From contig CM077828.1 in assembly GCA_039720395.1 (NCBI GenBank), forward strand, positions 27,260,717 through 27,324,716: a stretch of 64,000 bases of DNA. The letters are read 5' to 3'. The translations under genes and the position numbers were made by a program. Below are positions 23,630 through 33,953 of this stretch, in pieces; within the stretch, counting starts at the first letter, position 1, and the number at the start of each line of letters is the position of its first letter. The stretch comes from Liquidambar formosana. Taxonomy: Eukaryota > Streptophyta > Magnoliopsida > Saxifragales > Altingiaceae. Below the pieces are notes generated by a model. The model searched no databases. It saw nothing but the letters and a program-made list of their open reading frames with translations, and had not been told where the DNA came from.

Positions 23630-25563
23630 ATGGAGGGAGAGAATGGATACAAAAAAGGGTTGTGGACAGTGGAGGAAGACATAATTCTAATGGAGTACAT
23701 AAGGGAGCATGGAAAAGGGAGGTGGAATCGCATCGCTAAAACGACAGGTGAGGAGTTCGATTTCCATAACAAGAGAGAAAATCTTGTGTTTAAGCATTTG
23801 GGTATTGTTACTTAGTAGCAAACTTGGGCCAATATTTGGTTAATTGTTGTTGTGAATGTGGTATGTATAGGTTTGAAGAGGTGTGGCAAGAGTTGCAGGC
23901 TAAGGTGGATAAATTATCTTAGTCCTAGCGTAAAGCGTGGCGACTTCTCGGAAGAAGAAGACGACCTTATTATTCGGCTCCATAATCTCCTTGGAAACAG
24001 GTCCTCCCTCTTTAATTATATGAAAATTATTATATACAAATCCACAATTATCACCCTCGAAATCAATATTTTACTTTATAATATCAAATTTTGGACCATA
24101 GTGGCATAAAATATTCTGAGGGCTGTTATCTTTTGCAAGGTAAACGTCTTGGGATTTACCTTGCAGGTAAGCACAGGTGCAAGTCTTGAAGACGGTCACT
24201 ATGTGCAAATACTAAAATTAAAAGTTAAGACTATATCCAATTCAACATTCGCATGAGCTAGCTCACTCATTGGGTTAATACTGGGTGATAACGTACATTT
24301 TCTTAAGGAAGTAATCAGTTTATTACAAAAATAAAAGTTTTGGATTTTGACTCGGTGTATCCCTAAAGTTGACAACCAATGAACTAATCACTGTCGTGAT
24401 AGGTGAACAATGGTAAATCGTTGACTTAGGGATTTTTTCCAAAGTGTTGGGACTCAAACTCGGGATCTTTCACCTCTACTCGAGACAGCCACTTTGGGGT
24501 CAAGTGCCCCACCACTAGACCAACCCACTGGGTTATTACAAAAATAAGAGTTAAGAGTACTGTATCCAGCTTACTCTTACTAGAACCCTGCTTAGATGGA
24601 CAACACGGGTAATGACCTAGTTTCTAAGTACGTAGCATAGATTTTTTATATTAAAAAATATCAAGAAAGTTCTACTCAATTATTTTTATGTACCTCATGG
24701 TCACCACAAGTAGCTATAGTGAGAGAAGAAACTCTATCCCTTATTTTGTCCGACTGAGCAAACACATGCAATCCATGTAAAATGTTGGTATGTGTGGTAG
24801 ACAAAAGCTGTATTATGAATTTCCAGTTGTAGTGATGTTGGCCTTTGTTCTGTCTTTAATACTTGTCTTTCTCCATATGCTGTGCCTATCATCTTAATTG
24901 TGCTACTGATAGATGTTGAAACCCATCAGTTTCAAATGATTCTAGCTATTTTTGTTGGTATTCAAAAATATAATATTAACATTTTAATTTTTTGATTTTC
25001 ATCTTACAGCGGTTAAAATTTACGGTAATTAAATTAATACTATTGCAATATTGTCATTAATTGTGAAAAGCAACTAAGATTGACTAACAAATTTTTTAAT
25101 TATCTTAAGGTGGTCTTTAATTGCGGGACGAGTACCGGGAAGAACGGATAACCAAGTGAAGAACCATTGGAACACTCATTTGAGCAAGAAGCTCGGAATC
25201 AAAAAGGGTAGAAGCAAACTTGGAGCTTCTTCACAAGCACTACCAACAATAAAAGTAGGGGAGAGTCTCAAAATCCCCTCAGAGTCTACTTCTAAAGCAC
25301 CATTTGACAGTACTAGTGAACCTATGGACCAGAAAGGGATCGAAGATCTCTCTCAATGCACTGTTAAGCTCCCAAGCATGCAAGAGACGACGATGAGTAC
25401 AGAGGGAAATGATAGCTTGCTCCCTAGCACGCAAGAGACGATGATGAGTACAGAGGGAAATGATAGCTCTTTTTGGTTTTCTACTGTTGATTTTCCATAC
25501 CCCCCTAGTTTAATGGAACTTCTGGATGAGTGTTCCCTTGATTTTGGTTGGCATGGCTTGTAA
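23630..25563 (+). CDS. R2R3-MYB transcription factor, WER/GL1-like
   Basis: Exons 23630-23747, 23871-24000 and 25110-25563, the two-intron pattern usual for R2R3-MYBs (splits in GLKRCGKSC and GNRWSLIAG). Product 233 aa. R2 spans about residues 7-59 and R3 about 60-110, with conserved Trp at 12, 32, 52, 84 and 103 and Phe65 for the first R3 Trp. The bHLH-contact motif [DE]Lx2[RK]x3Lx6Lx3R is intact at 71-90. The MYB domain ([37 protein letters not shown]) resembles the subgroup that acts with GL3/EGL3-type bHLH and TTG1 in epidermal cell fate. The tail ends with an acidic/aromatic segment after [10 protein letters not shown], comparable in place to the subgroup's activation motif but divergent. 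Residues 170-203 are two copies of a 17-residue unit. Intron 2 carries a SINE. Confidence 0.95.
24340..24532 (-). mobile_element. SINE in MYB intron 2
   Basis: On the minus strand: A box TGGTCTAGTGGT and B box GAGTTTGAGTCCC. It is flanked by 20-bp near-identical direct repeats (24320-24339 and 24533-24552, TTATTACAAAAATAA..AGTT, one mismatch), the target duplication. The A-box segment matches that of the PEX14 intron SINE at 55511. Confidence 0.85.
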
Positions 25564-25734
25564 AGTTTAATTTTTGTAATCTAAATTCTCTTCTCCTTTA
25601 TTTTAAAGTTTAATTTTTTTTTTATGGGAGATGTTGCAAAATATTATACCTTTGAGGATGGAACAGCTTAAATGAAATGTCTTGTGTTTTGAGCGTTGTC
25701 CCATATGCTATATAGGCCAAGGAGCAGACTGAGC

Positions 25735-26160
25735 CATTTGTTTTTAACAATGCGAGTTTGTTCGGAGAGTTTGGTTTGGAACCACAAGATCCCTGATATT
25801 GGGAATCCATGGCCCCATTAATTTTGTTCAGTGGTGGAATGCTGGCATCAGATTACCAGTGAGGTCAGGTCCCCAAAATGGCCAAGGATGGATTGCCTCA
25901 CGGAGGTCTTGGATACTCTATATGGGCAATTTGGAAAACCAGAAATAAATGTGTTTTTGAGGGGGCCAAAGTCGAGATTATTTTGGCAAATAAGGAAACG
26001 TGTAAAACGGTTTTACAAAGTATTCTCTTTCTAGCAAGGAAAATATCTTGTGTTGGGGTGCTATGTACAATCTCTCTCACTAGCTCTAACTATGAGTACA
26101 ACTCTATACGGTGGAAACCCAAGTTCGATTTTACCCATAGGACTAAGCATTAACAAATGC
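25735..26160 (+). pseudogene. LINE (non-LTR retrotransposon) fragment
   Basis: Reading in two frames gives CEFVRRVWFGTT..PINFVQWWNAG and then GYSIWAIWKTRNKCVFEG. These match the zinc-knuckle region after plant LINE reverse transcriptases and the linker before the RNase H-like domain. Frames shift and stop codons intervene, so the copy is dead and lacks its catalytic region. It lies just downstream of the MYB gene. Confidence 0.65.
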
Positions 26161-28627
26161 AGACTGGATGGCAGCGTCACTCAATTAGTATAATTAATCG
26201 AGGATTAGTTGTGCCAAAAGTTCAGAAACCTCGTTGCGAACAAAAAAAAAAAACTAAATAACTATGATTTAGCTACATATATGTGGATAACAAGAAACCT
26301 ATATGACAAACTCATATATATTTAGTGAACCATGACTAATTTTTCATTTCAAAATGAAATAGTCACCATTCATTATTTAATCATTTTAGTTTAAATTAGA
26401 TTTCAATTACCTTTAGAACACGTTTGTTAGACCGGAATTGGAGGGTTTCAGAATGGAATGGCACAAAATTCTCCCTCTTTCCAACCAAACAATATGCCTG
26501 TTATTTCTTTCTTATAAGGGCACTTTGGGGGTACTTAATCAAAAGGCTGTCCTTTGCATGGGACCTACTGATCATTGAATTTCTATCTAATGTGGTCTAT
26601 AGTTGGAAATTTTATTTTTATATGATATTCATTAAATCACTAATATCAAGACAGGCCGGCAAAAAAGGTGGACAAATAGGAAATCTAAATGGGGAATCTT
26701 TCATTATTTCTATCCTAAAATGGAATCAGGACAATTAAAAGTCCTGAGAGCTAGCCCATCATGTTCATATTAAAATGGTTGACACAGGGTGGTCTCTCCC
26801 TCAAAAGAAGAAAAAGCAAAATGGGATGGGGTTTTGATCCATGTCATTTAGTCTCACTAGACCAGGCCACCCTTTTGGCAAGTTGGCATTTGAGTGGCCT
26901 TAGATTCTCCTCTGTGGATGCAAATTATTGCCCGATGAATTTATTGTAGGTGGCCTTTTCCCTTGTCTCACTGTCAAACGTTTACATCTTTCCTAAATTT
27001 TGCTTCCTTTTCGACAAAAGCTCATTGACTTTCAGAAAGGCAAGGGGAAAAAAACAGCGCTTAGTTCCCTGCTGTGCAAGGAAGTTGTTTTCAGACTTCA
27101 ACTGTAGTGGGTTGGCTCCTCTCTTGGAAAAATCCTTCTCCATTGTATTCATCAAACTAACATAGACAATCTGGTGAGAGAAATCATTTAAGACTTGTCA
27201 GGGTACATGTCTTATTTGAAATTAAACAATTTAAGAAATTATATATATATATATAAGGTTGAAGGCATAAATTCATCGTCTTGAATTAGAATATTTTAAA
27301 ATGTTGGAATTATCACTATAATTGATGTTGTAAAATCAATTCTAAGAAATTTGTGAAATGCTACTATTTTGAGTTTCTACTCTTATTTGTCTTGATTTTG
27401 TTAATTCAAAACGATGGATTGTGCTTTTAATACTATGTAAAATTTCTTGAATAACTTCAAATTGGACAACCAAACAGGCCCTTATGTTGTTCAATTTAAA
27501 TTAATTTGTGCACCCATTGAACCGTGGTGTGGTACCATGCCCTGGTAATTGAACCGTGTTGCGGTTAGTAGCCAAGTCAAACAGGAGTCCGACCATTAGT
27601 CTCCCTTGAGGCACGTATGAAACAAGGGCATACAAACCATGCCATTACAGCGGTGATTAATTAATGAAGACTTAATTTAATTATAAGAACAAGGGACACT
27701 TCTTTTAAAGTTTCTGGACAGATATTAGACAAGACACTCTTCCAATATGCCTTCGACTGACATAATACCTCTCTCTTTATTATTTTATTTTTTTACTCTT
27801 CTTTTTATTTCTACTTTTCCTTCTTGCTTTGTCTTTCATGCGAATAGCTCAGCTAGGATTATCACGAAAAAAATATAAAGAGATGAATTTTGGATAATCT
27901 ATGCATGTGATGCTACATGATATAATTATTTTTATAAAAAAATATACTTTATAACATTGTGTAATCGCCGTGTCAAATCTTAAATTATAAAAATTTATTA
28001 TGTTTGCCCGTCTACATCGTAACTATGTCAGGTGTATGTATGTGTCCATGCTTATGCTAAATTTATCGAAGATTTGAAAAGATTACTATTTGTGCCGGTC
28101 AATTTTCAATCAGTTTAATTGTTTCGCCGAATTAAATTTGGGGCCAATTGGTAAATATCTTATTAATCCATGTTGGCATAAATTGAAGATGAAGTCGATC
28201 AGAGTAGATGACATATGGACTAATGGCCCATCGCCACATCGTGAATTCATGGTCCAATGAATTTTGACCAAAAGGGTTGAGCAACCGTTGGTTAATTTGG
28301 TCACAAGGTTTGGATTAACTTAGGGATTGCGTAAATCGATAGAAAAACACATACTCACACAGGTATCCATATAAAGTTAAAATCAAAACCTTCCCAAATC
28401 TCACATTATTTATTGAATGAGACATGTTATTAGACACAAAAGCCATTGATGTACAACAATATTATTTTAAGTACAACAAAAACCAACATATTACATAGAA
28501 GAGTGTGAGCATACAATACAAGGAGATTGCGCTCTCTCTCATTTATTGTAACTTATTGTTCACAAAGGCAAATACAACACATTCTTGTAGTGATATTTTA
28601 GCACTATAGCATAGTGGGTGTTGAGAC
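26161..28627. other. Gene-free interval between MYB and carbonic anhydrase
   Basis: No supportable gene. The interval has an (AT)n run at 27240-27255 and AT-rich sequence. The left end (CACGTTTGTTAGACC near 26418) and a later ACCAAACAGGCCC (27470) may be decayed transposon termini, but I cannot pair them securely. The frames at 26424-26738 and 26950-27165 look accidental. Confidence 0.6.
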
Positions 28628-31064
28628 TTAATTTCTGGGTTGAATCAATCCAATGATGGCAGGGTGCGTAATGTGACAATCAAGATCCCAGAGCGCAAAA
28701 GTTCCATTAACAAAATCATAGTGACCACCCTTCAACGACAGCGTTTTGTTAGCCACCCCAGAGCGCACGTATGGATAAGTTAGGAGGTTTACCAGTGACA
28801 AATTGACCGCCTCCTGCATGCACAACCATTTTCAATAAATATATTAGGGTTCGGTTGTTTTTGTACGCATTTTTTCATGGGTATGTCTCGAAATTTTGTT
28901 TCGTATTTTCATTTTTGGTTTTGTGTAAGTTTCTTTTAATCATGTGCGTTTTGAAAGGTGGAAAAGGATGGAACCAAGATGGGGATATAAGATACAAGAT
29001 TTGGGACTAACCTTTTCCAATTTCTCATATTGTAATTCGTCTGTTGGTTTATCGATGAATTCTGATTTCACCTTGGCCTTGGCAGGTATGCCAATCTTCA
29101 TCCACTCATCTACGAAGTCACTGCACATTTCAATTCAATAGATTAGAAGAAAAAAAGTACAATGAAATTCAATATATATAATTCTCTTCATAGGTACCCT
29201 CGCTGTATATGTTCTGCGTCACAAAATACTTAGAACAGTGTAGAGCTGAAAACTCGAGTTAAGATGATGTAGAAAATTTTTTTGGACTATGTGTTTTCAA
29301 AAATTGTAATTGGAATATATATACCAAGAATAACCCGTTTTTAAAAAGCATCAAAGCGATGACAAGTGCTCATCTACCCAAACGATGTGTCACTGGTTTG
29401 AATCTAGCAATCAATTTTTCTAAAATAGAGATAAGGCTGTCTACCACTTACTTCTCTCAGTAGGAATGAAGTATATTTAATCAGAATGCTCGATCTCAAA
29501 ATTTCTCATGTTGTTGAAAACATGCTTTTTAGAAGGTGATCAACCAAAAAAGAGTCCTAGCTTTCCAAGTAAAAATTTATTGTGAAAATCCTTACAAAGG
29601 AATTGATCCATCCTCCGGGTGGTCCATGAGCCTCTTTATCCCGCCGCAACGGCTATGTCCAATGACAAGGATGTTCTCCACCTATAAAATCTTCTCATTG
29701 TTAAGAAACTCAAAAATCCAACTTCTAAGAGAAAATTAAATAAAATTATGAAAATTTGAAAATTAAGAAAATGAATATAAATTCACCTTGAGTACATCCA
29801 CAGCATACTCGATGGCTGCACCAACTCCAGCGTATCTAACCTGTGCACCCCACAACCCCATGTTAGGAGGGATTAATTAGATATGCAAAATATAAATGAA
29901 AATCTTTAATGATAAGGATTAATCAGAGATTAAGATGCTTGATTCAAGAAAAAAAAAATTGATTAGAAATTGAGAACTTTTTGGGTAACCTGGTTAAATG
30001 CAGGGACCAAGTTAGCAATGTTTCGGACCATAAAGGCATCCCCTGGTTGGAAATTCAGGATATGAGAGGGGCAAACTCGAGAGTCTGAGCATGCGAATAC
30101 CAGAAACTGCACCATAAATTAACAATAAAATCAATTTTAATCTAATCACCAGAAATTATTATTATTATTATTTTAAATCTCGATTAATTGAAGTATTAAT
30201 AAGTACCTTGGGGTGCTGGCCTTGGGCAAGCTTAGCAAATTTTTCTGGATCCTCGCTGCAAAACTCATCCATATTAATCCCCAGCAATAGGAAAAAATAA
30301 AAAAAAATGAAATAAGAAATAGAAAAGTAAGAAGATATACAATTGTATAATTTTTAATTAGAAATAAAATAGAGTAAGATCAATTAAATTAACACTTGGT
30401 AAGTAATATTAACGTACTCGAACATGTGGGTCTTGAAGTGAAGAAATCCATGTTTGATCGTTTCAAATACTGGGTCATGGGGGTGGGGCTTTGGCCCTTG
30501 CCATTCCACCGCTAGATTCTCGATTTTGGCCTCCAGTTCTTCCTTCTCACTGCAACCAAAGTTAGTTCCTAACATTTCTTAGTCACAAGTATCTCAAGAA
30601 GAGTAGATCAAGTGTTTAAAATCTAACGAAAATGTTTGATCCCCTTAGGAGTTACCCCCACAGCTTAAAGGGTCCAGTAATTACTCAGTCATGGGGGATG
30701 ATGGACTACATATGCCCAATAGATTAGTTTGGGAGTGAAAAAACAAAAACAACATAAAGGCCAATGTCGTAGTAGCCCAAATAGCACGTCTCCTCCTTTA
30801 AGGAGAGGATTTGAGAGAAATTGTGATTTCAACTCTTTCCGAGTGCATGCGTGGGGAGGAAGGCATTATGAGAAGGGGATGCACTATCCCTGTTGTGGAG
30901 CTCAAAAACCCATTGAACACTCCTTTAAACCAAAATAAATAAATAAATAAAAGGGAAAACATCATAAAGATCTTATGCGCATGGGATGATTGGACAAGTG
31001 GGAAATTAAACCTGAGAAGCCTCTTCAGTCCCTCAGTTGCTGCTTCACTTGAACGTTTAGCCAT
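28628..31064 (-). CDS. Beta-class carbonic anhydrase, plant cytosolic-type length
   Basis: Eight coding exons in transcript order: 31064-31012, 30549-30418, 30255-30207, 30106-29990, 29840-29787, 29681-29596, 29120-29012, 28813-28628; 786 nt, 261 aa, GT-AG throughout. Catalyses reversible CO2 hydration. Zinc ligands Cys84, His144 and Cys147 are present (ACSDSRV; GHSRCGG), with the Asp86-Arg88 dyad. Other family blocks: [56 protein letters not shown] and the C-terminal [19 protein letters not shown]. No transit peptide is evident from this ATG; an acceptor-like TTTGCAG just upstream suggests a 5' UTR intron. The block before EAVN reads YEKLEK, lacking the cysteine usual in plant paralogues. 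Which isoform it corresponds to is unresolved. Intron 1 contains a SINE. Confidence 0.95.
30760..30955 (+). mobile_element. SINE in carbonic anhydrase intron 1
   Basis: Ends in an A-rich (AAAT)n tail and is flanked by 14-bp near-identical direct repeats (30746-30759 AAAACAACATAAAG and 30956-30969 AAAACATCATAAAG). Near its 5' end is TAGTAGCCCAAATAGCACG, a possible A box; the B box is weak (GGATTTGAGAG). It lies antisense to the gene. Confidence 0.7.
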
Positions 31065-31482
31065 GAGTATTCCTTGTTGCTGCAAATTTTAGAAATTGAA
31101 AAATTAAATGACAGGGAGAGATTAATTTAATACAAATATGAATTAATTTGTTTTTCATTTTAGAATCAATAGTTTTAAGATAAGTGACCCCCACTTAATT
31201 AATGATTTCAAACTGTCTTGAACAATAAAAAGAAATTAAAATCCTTCATTTTTTTTTTAAAAAAAAAAGACCATTTAAAAGCATGCAAACAAAAGTATGA
31301 AGTTAGACAAAAACATAACTAAAACAATGTAAAATCAAGCATAGATTTTGTTCCACAAACATTTGTACAGACCGATTCTAAGGATCTTTGCTTTGAAATG
31401 TAGGGGGGAACAAGCTGCCTAATATCTCTACTTGAAAAACAAATACAACACAAGGCACACCCCGATCTTTATGTGGGGGTTG

Positions 31483-31490
31483 TATTTATA
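31483..31490 (-). promoter_or_regulatory. TATA box of the carbonic anhydrase gene
   Basis: On the minus strand GGGCTATAAATACAACC gives a strong TATAAATA. Transcription would start near 31455, leaving about 390 bases to the ATG. That distance and the acceptor-like site just upstream of the ATG fit a 5' UTR intron. Confidence 0.6.
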
Positions 31491-31752
31491 GCCCTAAGAA
31501 TGATTGTCTCCTAGTGAAAATGTTTTCTTGCAACATTAAAAACATTGGTCACATGATGAAAATAACCCAAACCCCATTTTCGTGCGACAGCGGTAAAAAC
31601 AATAAAGTCTCTCTCTATGATGTATCATTTGTTGTCACTGTGCTTAGCCAAACACGGCTCTTTTTTCTTTTCTACGTCGAGAATTTCTCAGTACAACGTT
31701 TTAAACATTTACACCGCCCAAACATGGCTGGGGCCTGGTGGACTAAAAACAA

Positions 31753-32152
31753 GGGAACGGCTATTGCAACCCCCTATTCCTATAAGCCCACCCCTCATCC
31801 TTTAAGTTTTTAAGGTTTTATGCAAAATATAAAAGGTTTTTATGAAAACCGGCCATGATGTCCACCAAAAAACATCATTTTGAACAACTTTGCAGAAGAA
31901 AGTTTTTCCAAAATTTATTGTTTAGGTAGGCTTTTTGGCAAAAAATGAAATAAAGGTTATAAATGGTTAAAAAGTATATTTAAACGATAGATTTTTGAAA
32001 AACTTTCTTCTGCAAAGTTGTTCAAAATGATATTTTTTAGTGGACATCATGGCTGGTTTTCATAAAAACTTTTTATATTTTGCATAAAACCTTAAAAACC
32101 TAAAGGATGGGAGGTGGGCTTATAGGAATGGGGGGTTGCAATAGCCATTCCC
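31753..32152. mobile_element. Foldback MITE, family FB, present only in copy A
   Basis: Begins GGGAACGGCTATTGCAACCC and ends with its inverse (..GGGTTGCAATAGCCATTCCC). The arms pair over nearly 180 bases each (including ACATCATTTTGAACAACTTT and its inverse). Copy B at 40766 reads straight through (ACTAAAAACAATCATGCAGC) without the element. It is non-coding. Confidence 0.9.
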
Positions 32153-32836
32153 AAAATCATGCAGCTTGTTTAAGAGCTAATTTATTTTTAATATACAAAT
32201 GGAAATGGAATTAAATACAGAAACTGATGTAGCCATTTGGGGCTTTAGCCAAATACAGTGACTTCTCCCTAAGAAATAATTAAATAAATAAATTATTTTG
32301 ATTAAGTGAGTCTCATTTCATTTGAGAGGACGGTCCAATCATAGGTGATCTATGCAGCAAAATTCATGAAGCATGTCGTCACATGTAGTCAACATGCACA
32401 TGCACGACATGGCATTCCATGTAAGGCTGGGGATTATAACAAAATAAGTTTTTTTAAAGAAAAAAAATGGATTGGAACATTTTACTATTAAAATGACAAC
32501 TTGTGAAAGAAAACAAGTAACGCGTGCCCTTTTTTGGGGGGAAAGAAGAAAATTAGGCATACTTAATTATTAATCTAGGATTAGAATGGCCTAAACATTT
32601 CTCCATGGAAAATGACAATTTGAGCCATGAGGATGTAGCAGCTATATCAATTACCAATGGAATTGCAGATTGCCTTATCGTATGAAATCTGACATTGATG
32701 TTAGGTTGATTCTTATCTAGAAACTGTACCTTATAATAAATTTTCAAATTAATGTTCATATGCAATCAATAGAATGTGACTAGTTCTTTGAAAGTGGGTG
32801 GCATTTTTGTTTGGAATCCAAGGTTGAATTTTGGGG

Positions 32837-32854
32837 TTTTTTTTTTTTTTTTTT

Positions 32855-32885
<31 letters not shown>

Positions 32886-32887
32886 GT
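32837..32887. repeat. Homopolymer T run followed by homopolymer G run
   Basis: About 28 T then about 22 G. The copy B counterpart (41480-41507) is short and interrupted, so copy A has expanded or copy B has contracted. It is a likely assembly and sequencing trouble spot. Confidence 0.85.
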
Positions 32888-33756
32888 AAGTTTATAGACT
32901 TTATAATTAGACCCATGAAACATGTGACATGACAAAACTTAGGACCAAATGAACCCATCCAAGAGGCTGTCCATGTGAAGTTATGAACCATGATTAAAAC
33001 CCTTTTATGTTTTCTAATTATTGCACCTTTTTTTTTCCCCCCAACAAAGCAAATCTTCCTCCAAAGTGAAAACAGAGAAAAATTGATTTTCATTATTTCA
33101 TTGTCTTAAATTTCTTAGGTTGGATATGATAATTGACAAGAAATCTGAACAAATCGCGGCGGTTGGATGATTTTTATTTTATTATTATTTTTTTCTTAGT
33201 TGGTCAAGGTTTTGTTGTATTGTTTTTAGAAGTTTTTAAGATCTTAATAAGTCAAATTTGAGTTCTTTATAGAATTCCCTACTAGGTATGATCAATTTTA
33301 TGAGATTTCTTATTGTTATAAGGGTTTTATGGAGTCTATACTGGGTGTCGAGTGTAAAATTAGGAACCATTCAATTTTTTAATTAATAAAGTTTCAGGGA
33401 TTTCTCTCTTATTTCTCTTGGTGGGTTCAAGGGTCCCTAGTGTGAATCTAGACTCTAGAGTCTTCTAGTGGATTCAAAAGTTCGTGTTCTTAGTTAGAAA
33501 AAGAAAGTCATTTTCTTCTTGCTTTTCTGGCCCCATCACCACTTACTTTGCCCCACATTTTTGCCCTATCAATGTATTTGGGAGAGTAAGGGTAATCATA
33601 TCAGTAGGTCCTACAAACTTACCCTTCCAAATACATTGATGGGGCAAAGTGTAGGGCAAAAATGTCAGGCTACCTAAGGACTAATACCTTTTAATTTGTA
33701 ATCTTTGCATTTTACTTTCCATGATATATTGCATCTTTGATATGATTTTATATATA

Positions 33757-33918
33757 CTTGTTTGTGCATACATGCGTTGCACATGAACTATTTTAAGTAA
33801 TATGTTTGTTGTATGTGTATCCAAAGATTTAAATAGAATATGATTAGAAGAACTCAAGATGCTAACCTAGTTGGGATCTTGAATTTCTTTATGATGTTTA
33901 ATAGCATTTTCCTTTTCT

Positions 33919-33953
<35 letters not shown>

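Noticed and set aside
23852..24109. MYB exon 2 frame extended to 24109 as an alternative product
   Set aside because: It is read-through into intron 2. The donor at 24001 and acceptor before 25110 restore a canonical R3 repeat.
24340..24532. tRNA gene in MYB intron 2
   Set aside because: Same reasons: boxes present, no tRNA fold, 20-bp flanking duplications.
26424..26738. 104-codon frame downstream of MYB
   Set aside because: Composition is accidental (Phe/Ile/Trp-rich from AT DNA), with no recognisable motif and no conserved neighbours.
31753..32152. Assigning the FB family to Mutator or hAT
   Set aside because: Empty-site comparison leaves at most a 2-4 bp duplication (ACAA versus AAAA), which fits neither a 9-bp nor an 8-bp duplication; left unassigned.
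32749..33093. 114-codon minus-strand frame and its copy B partner (41387-41683)
   Set aside because: It reads through homopolymer tracts. Between the duplicates the frame changes length with the tracts, so it is not conserved coding sequence.
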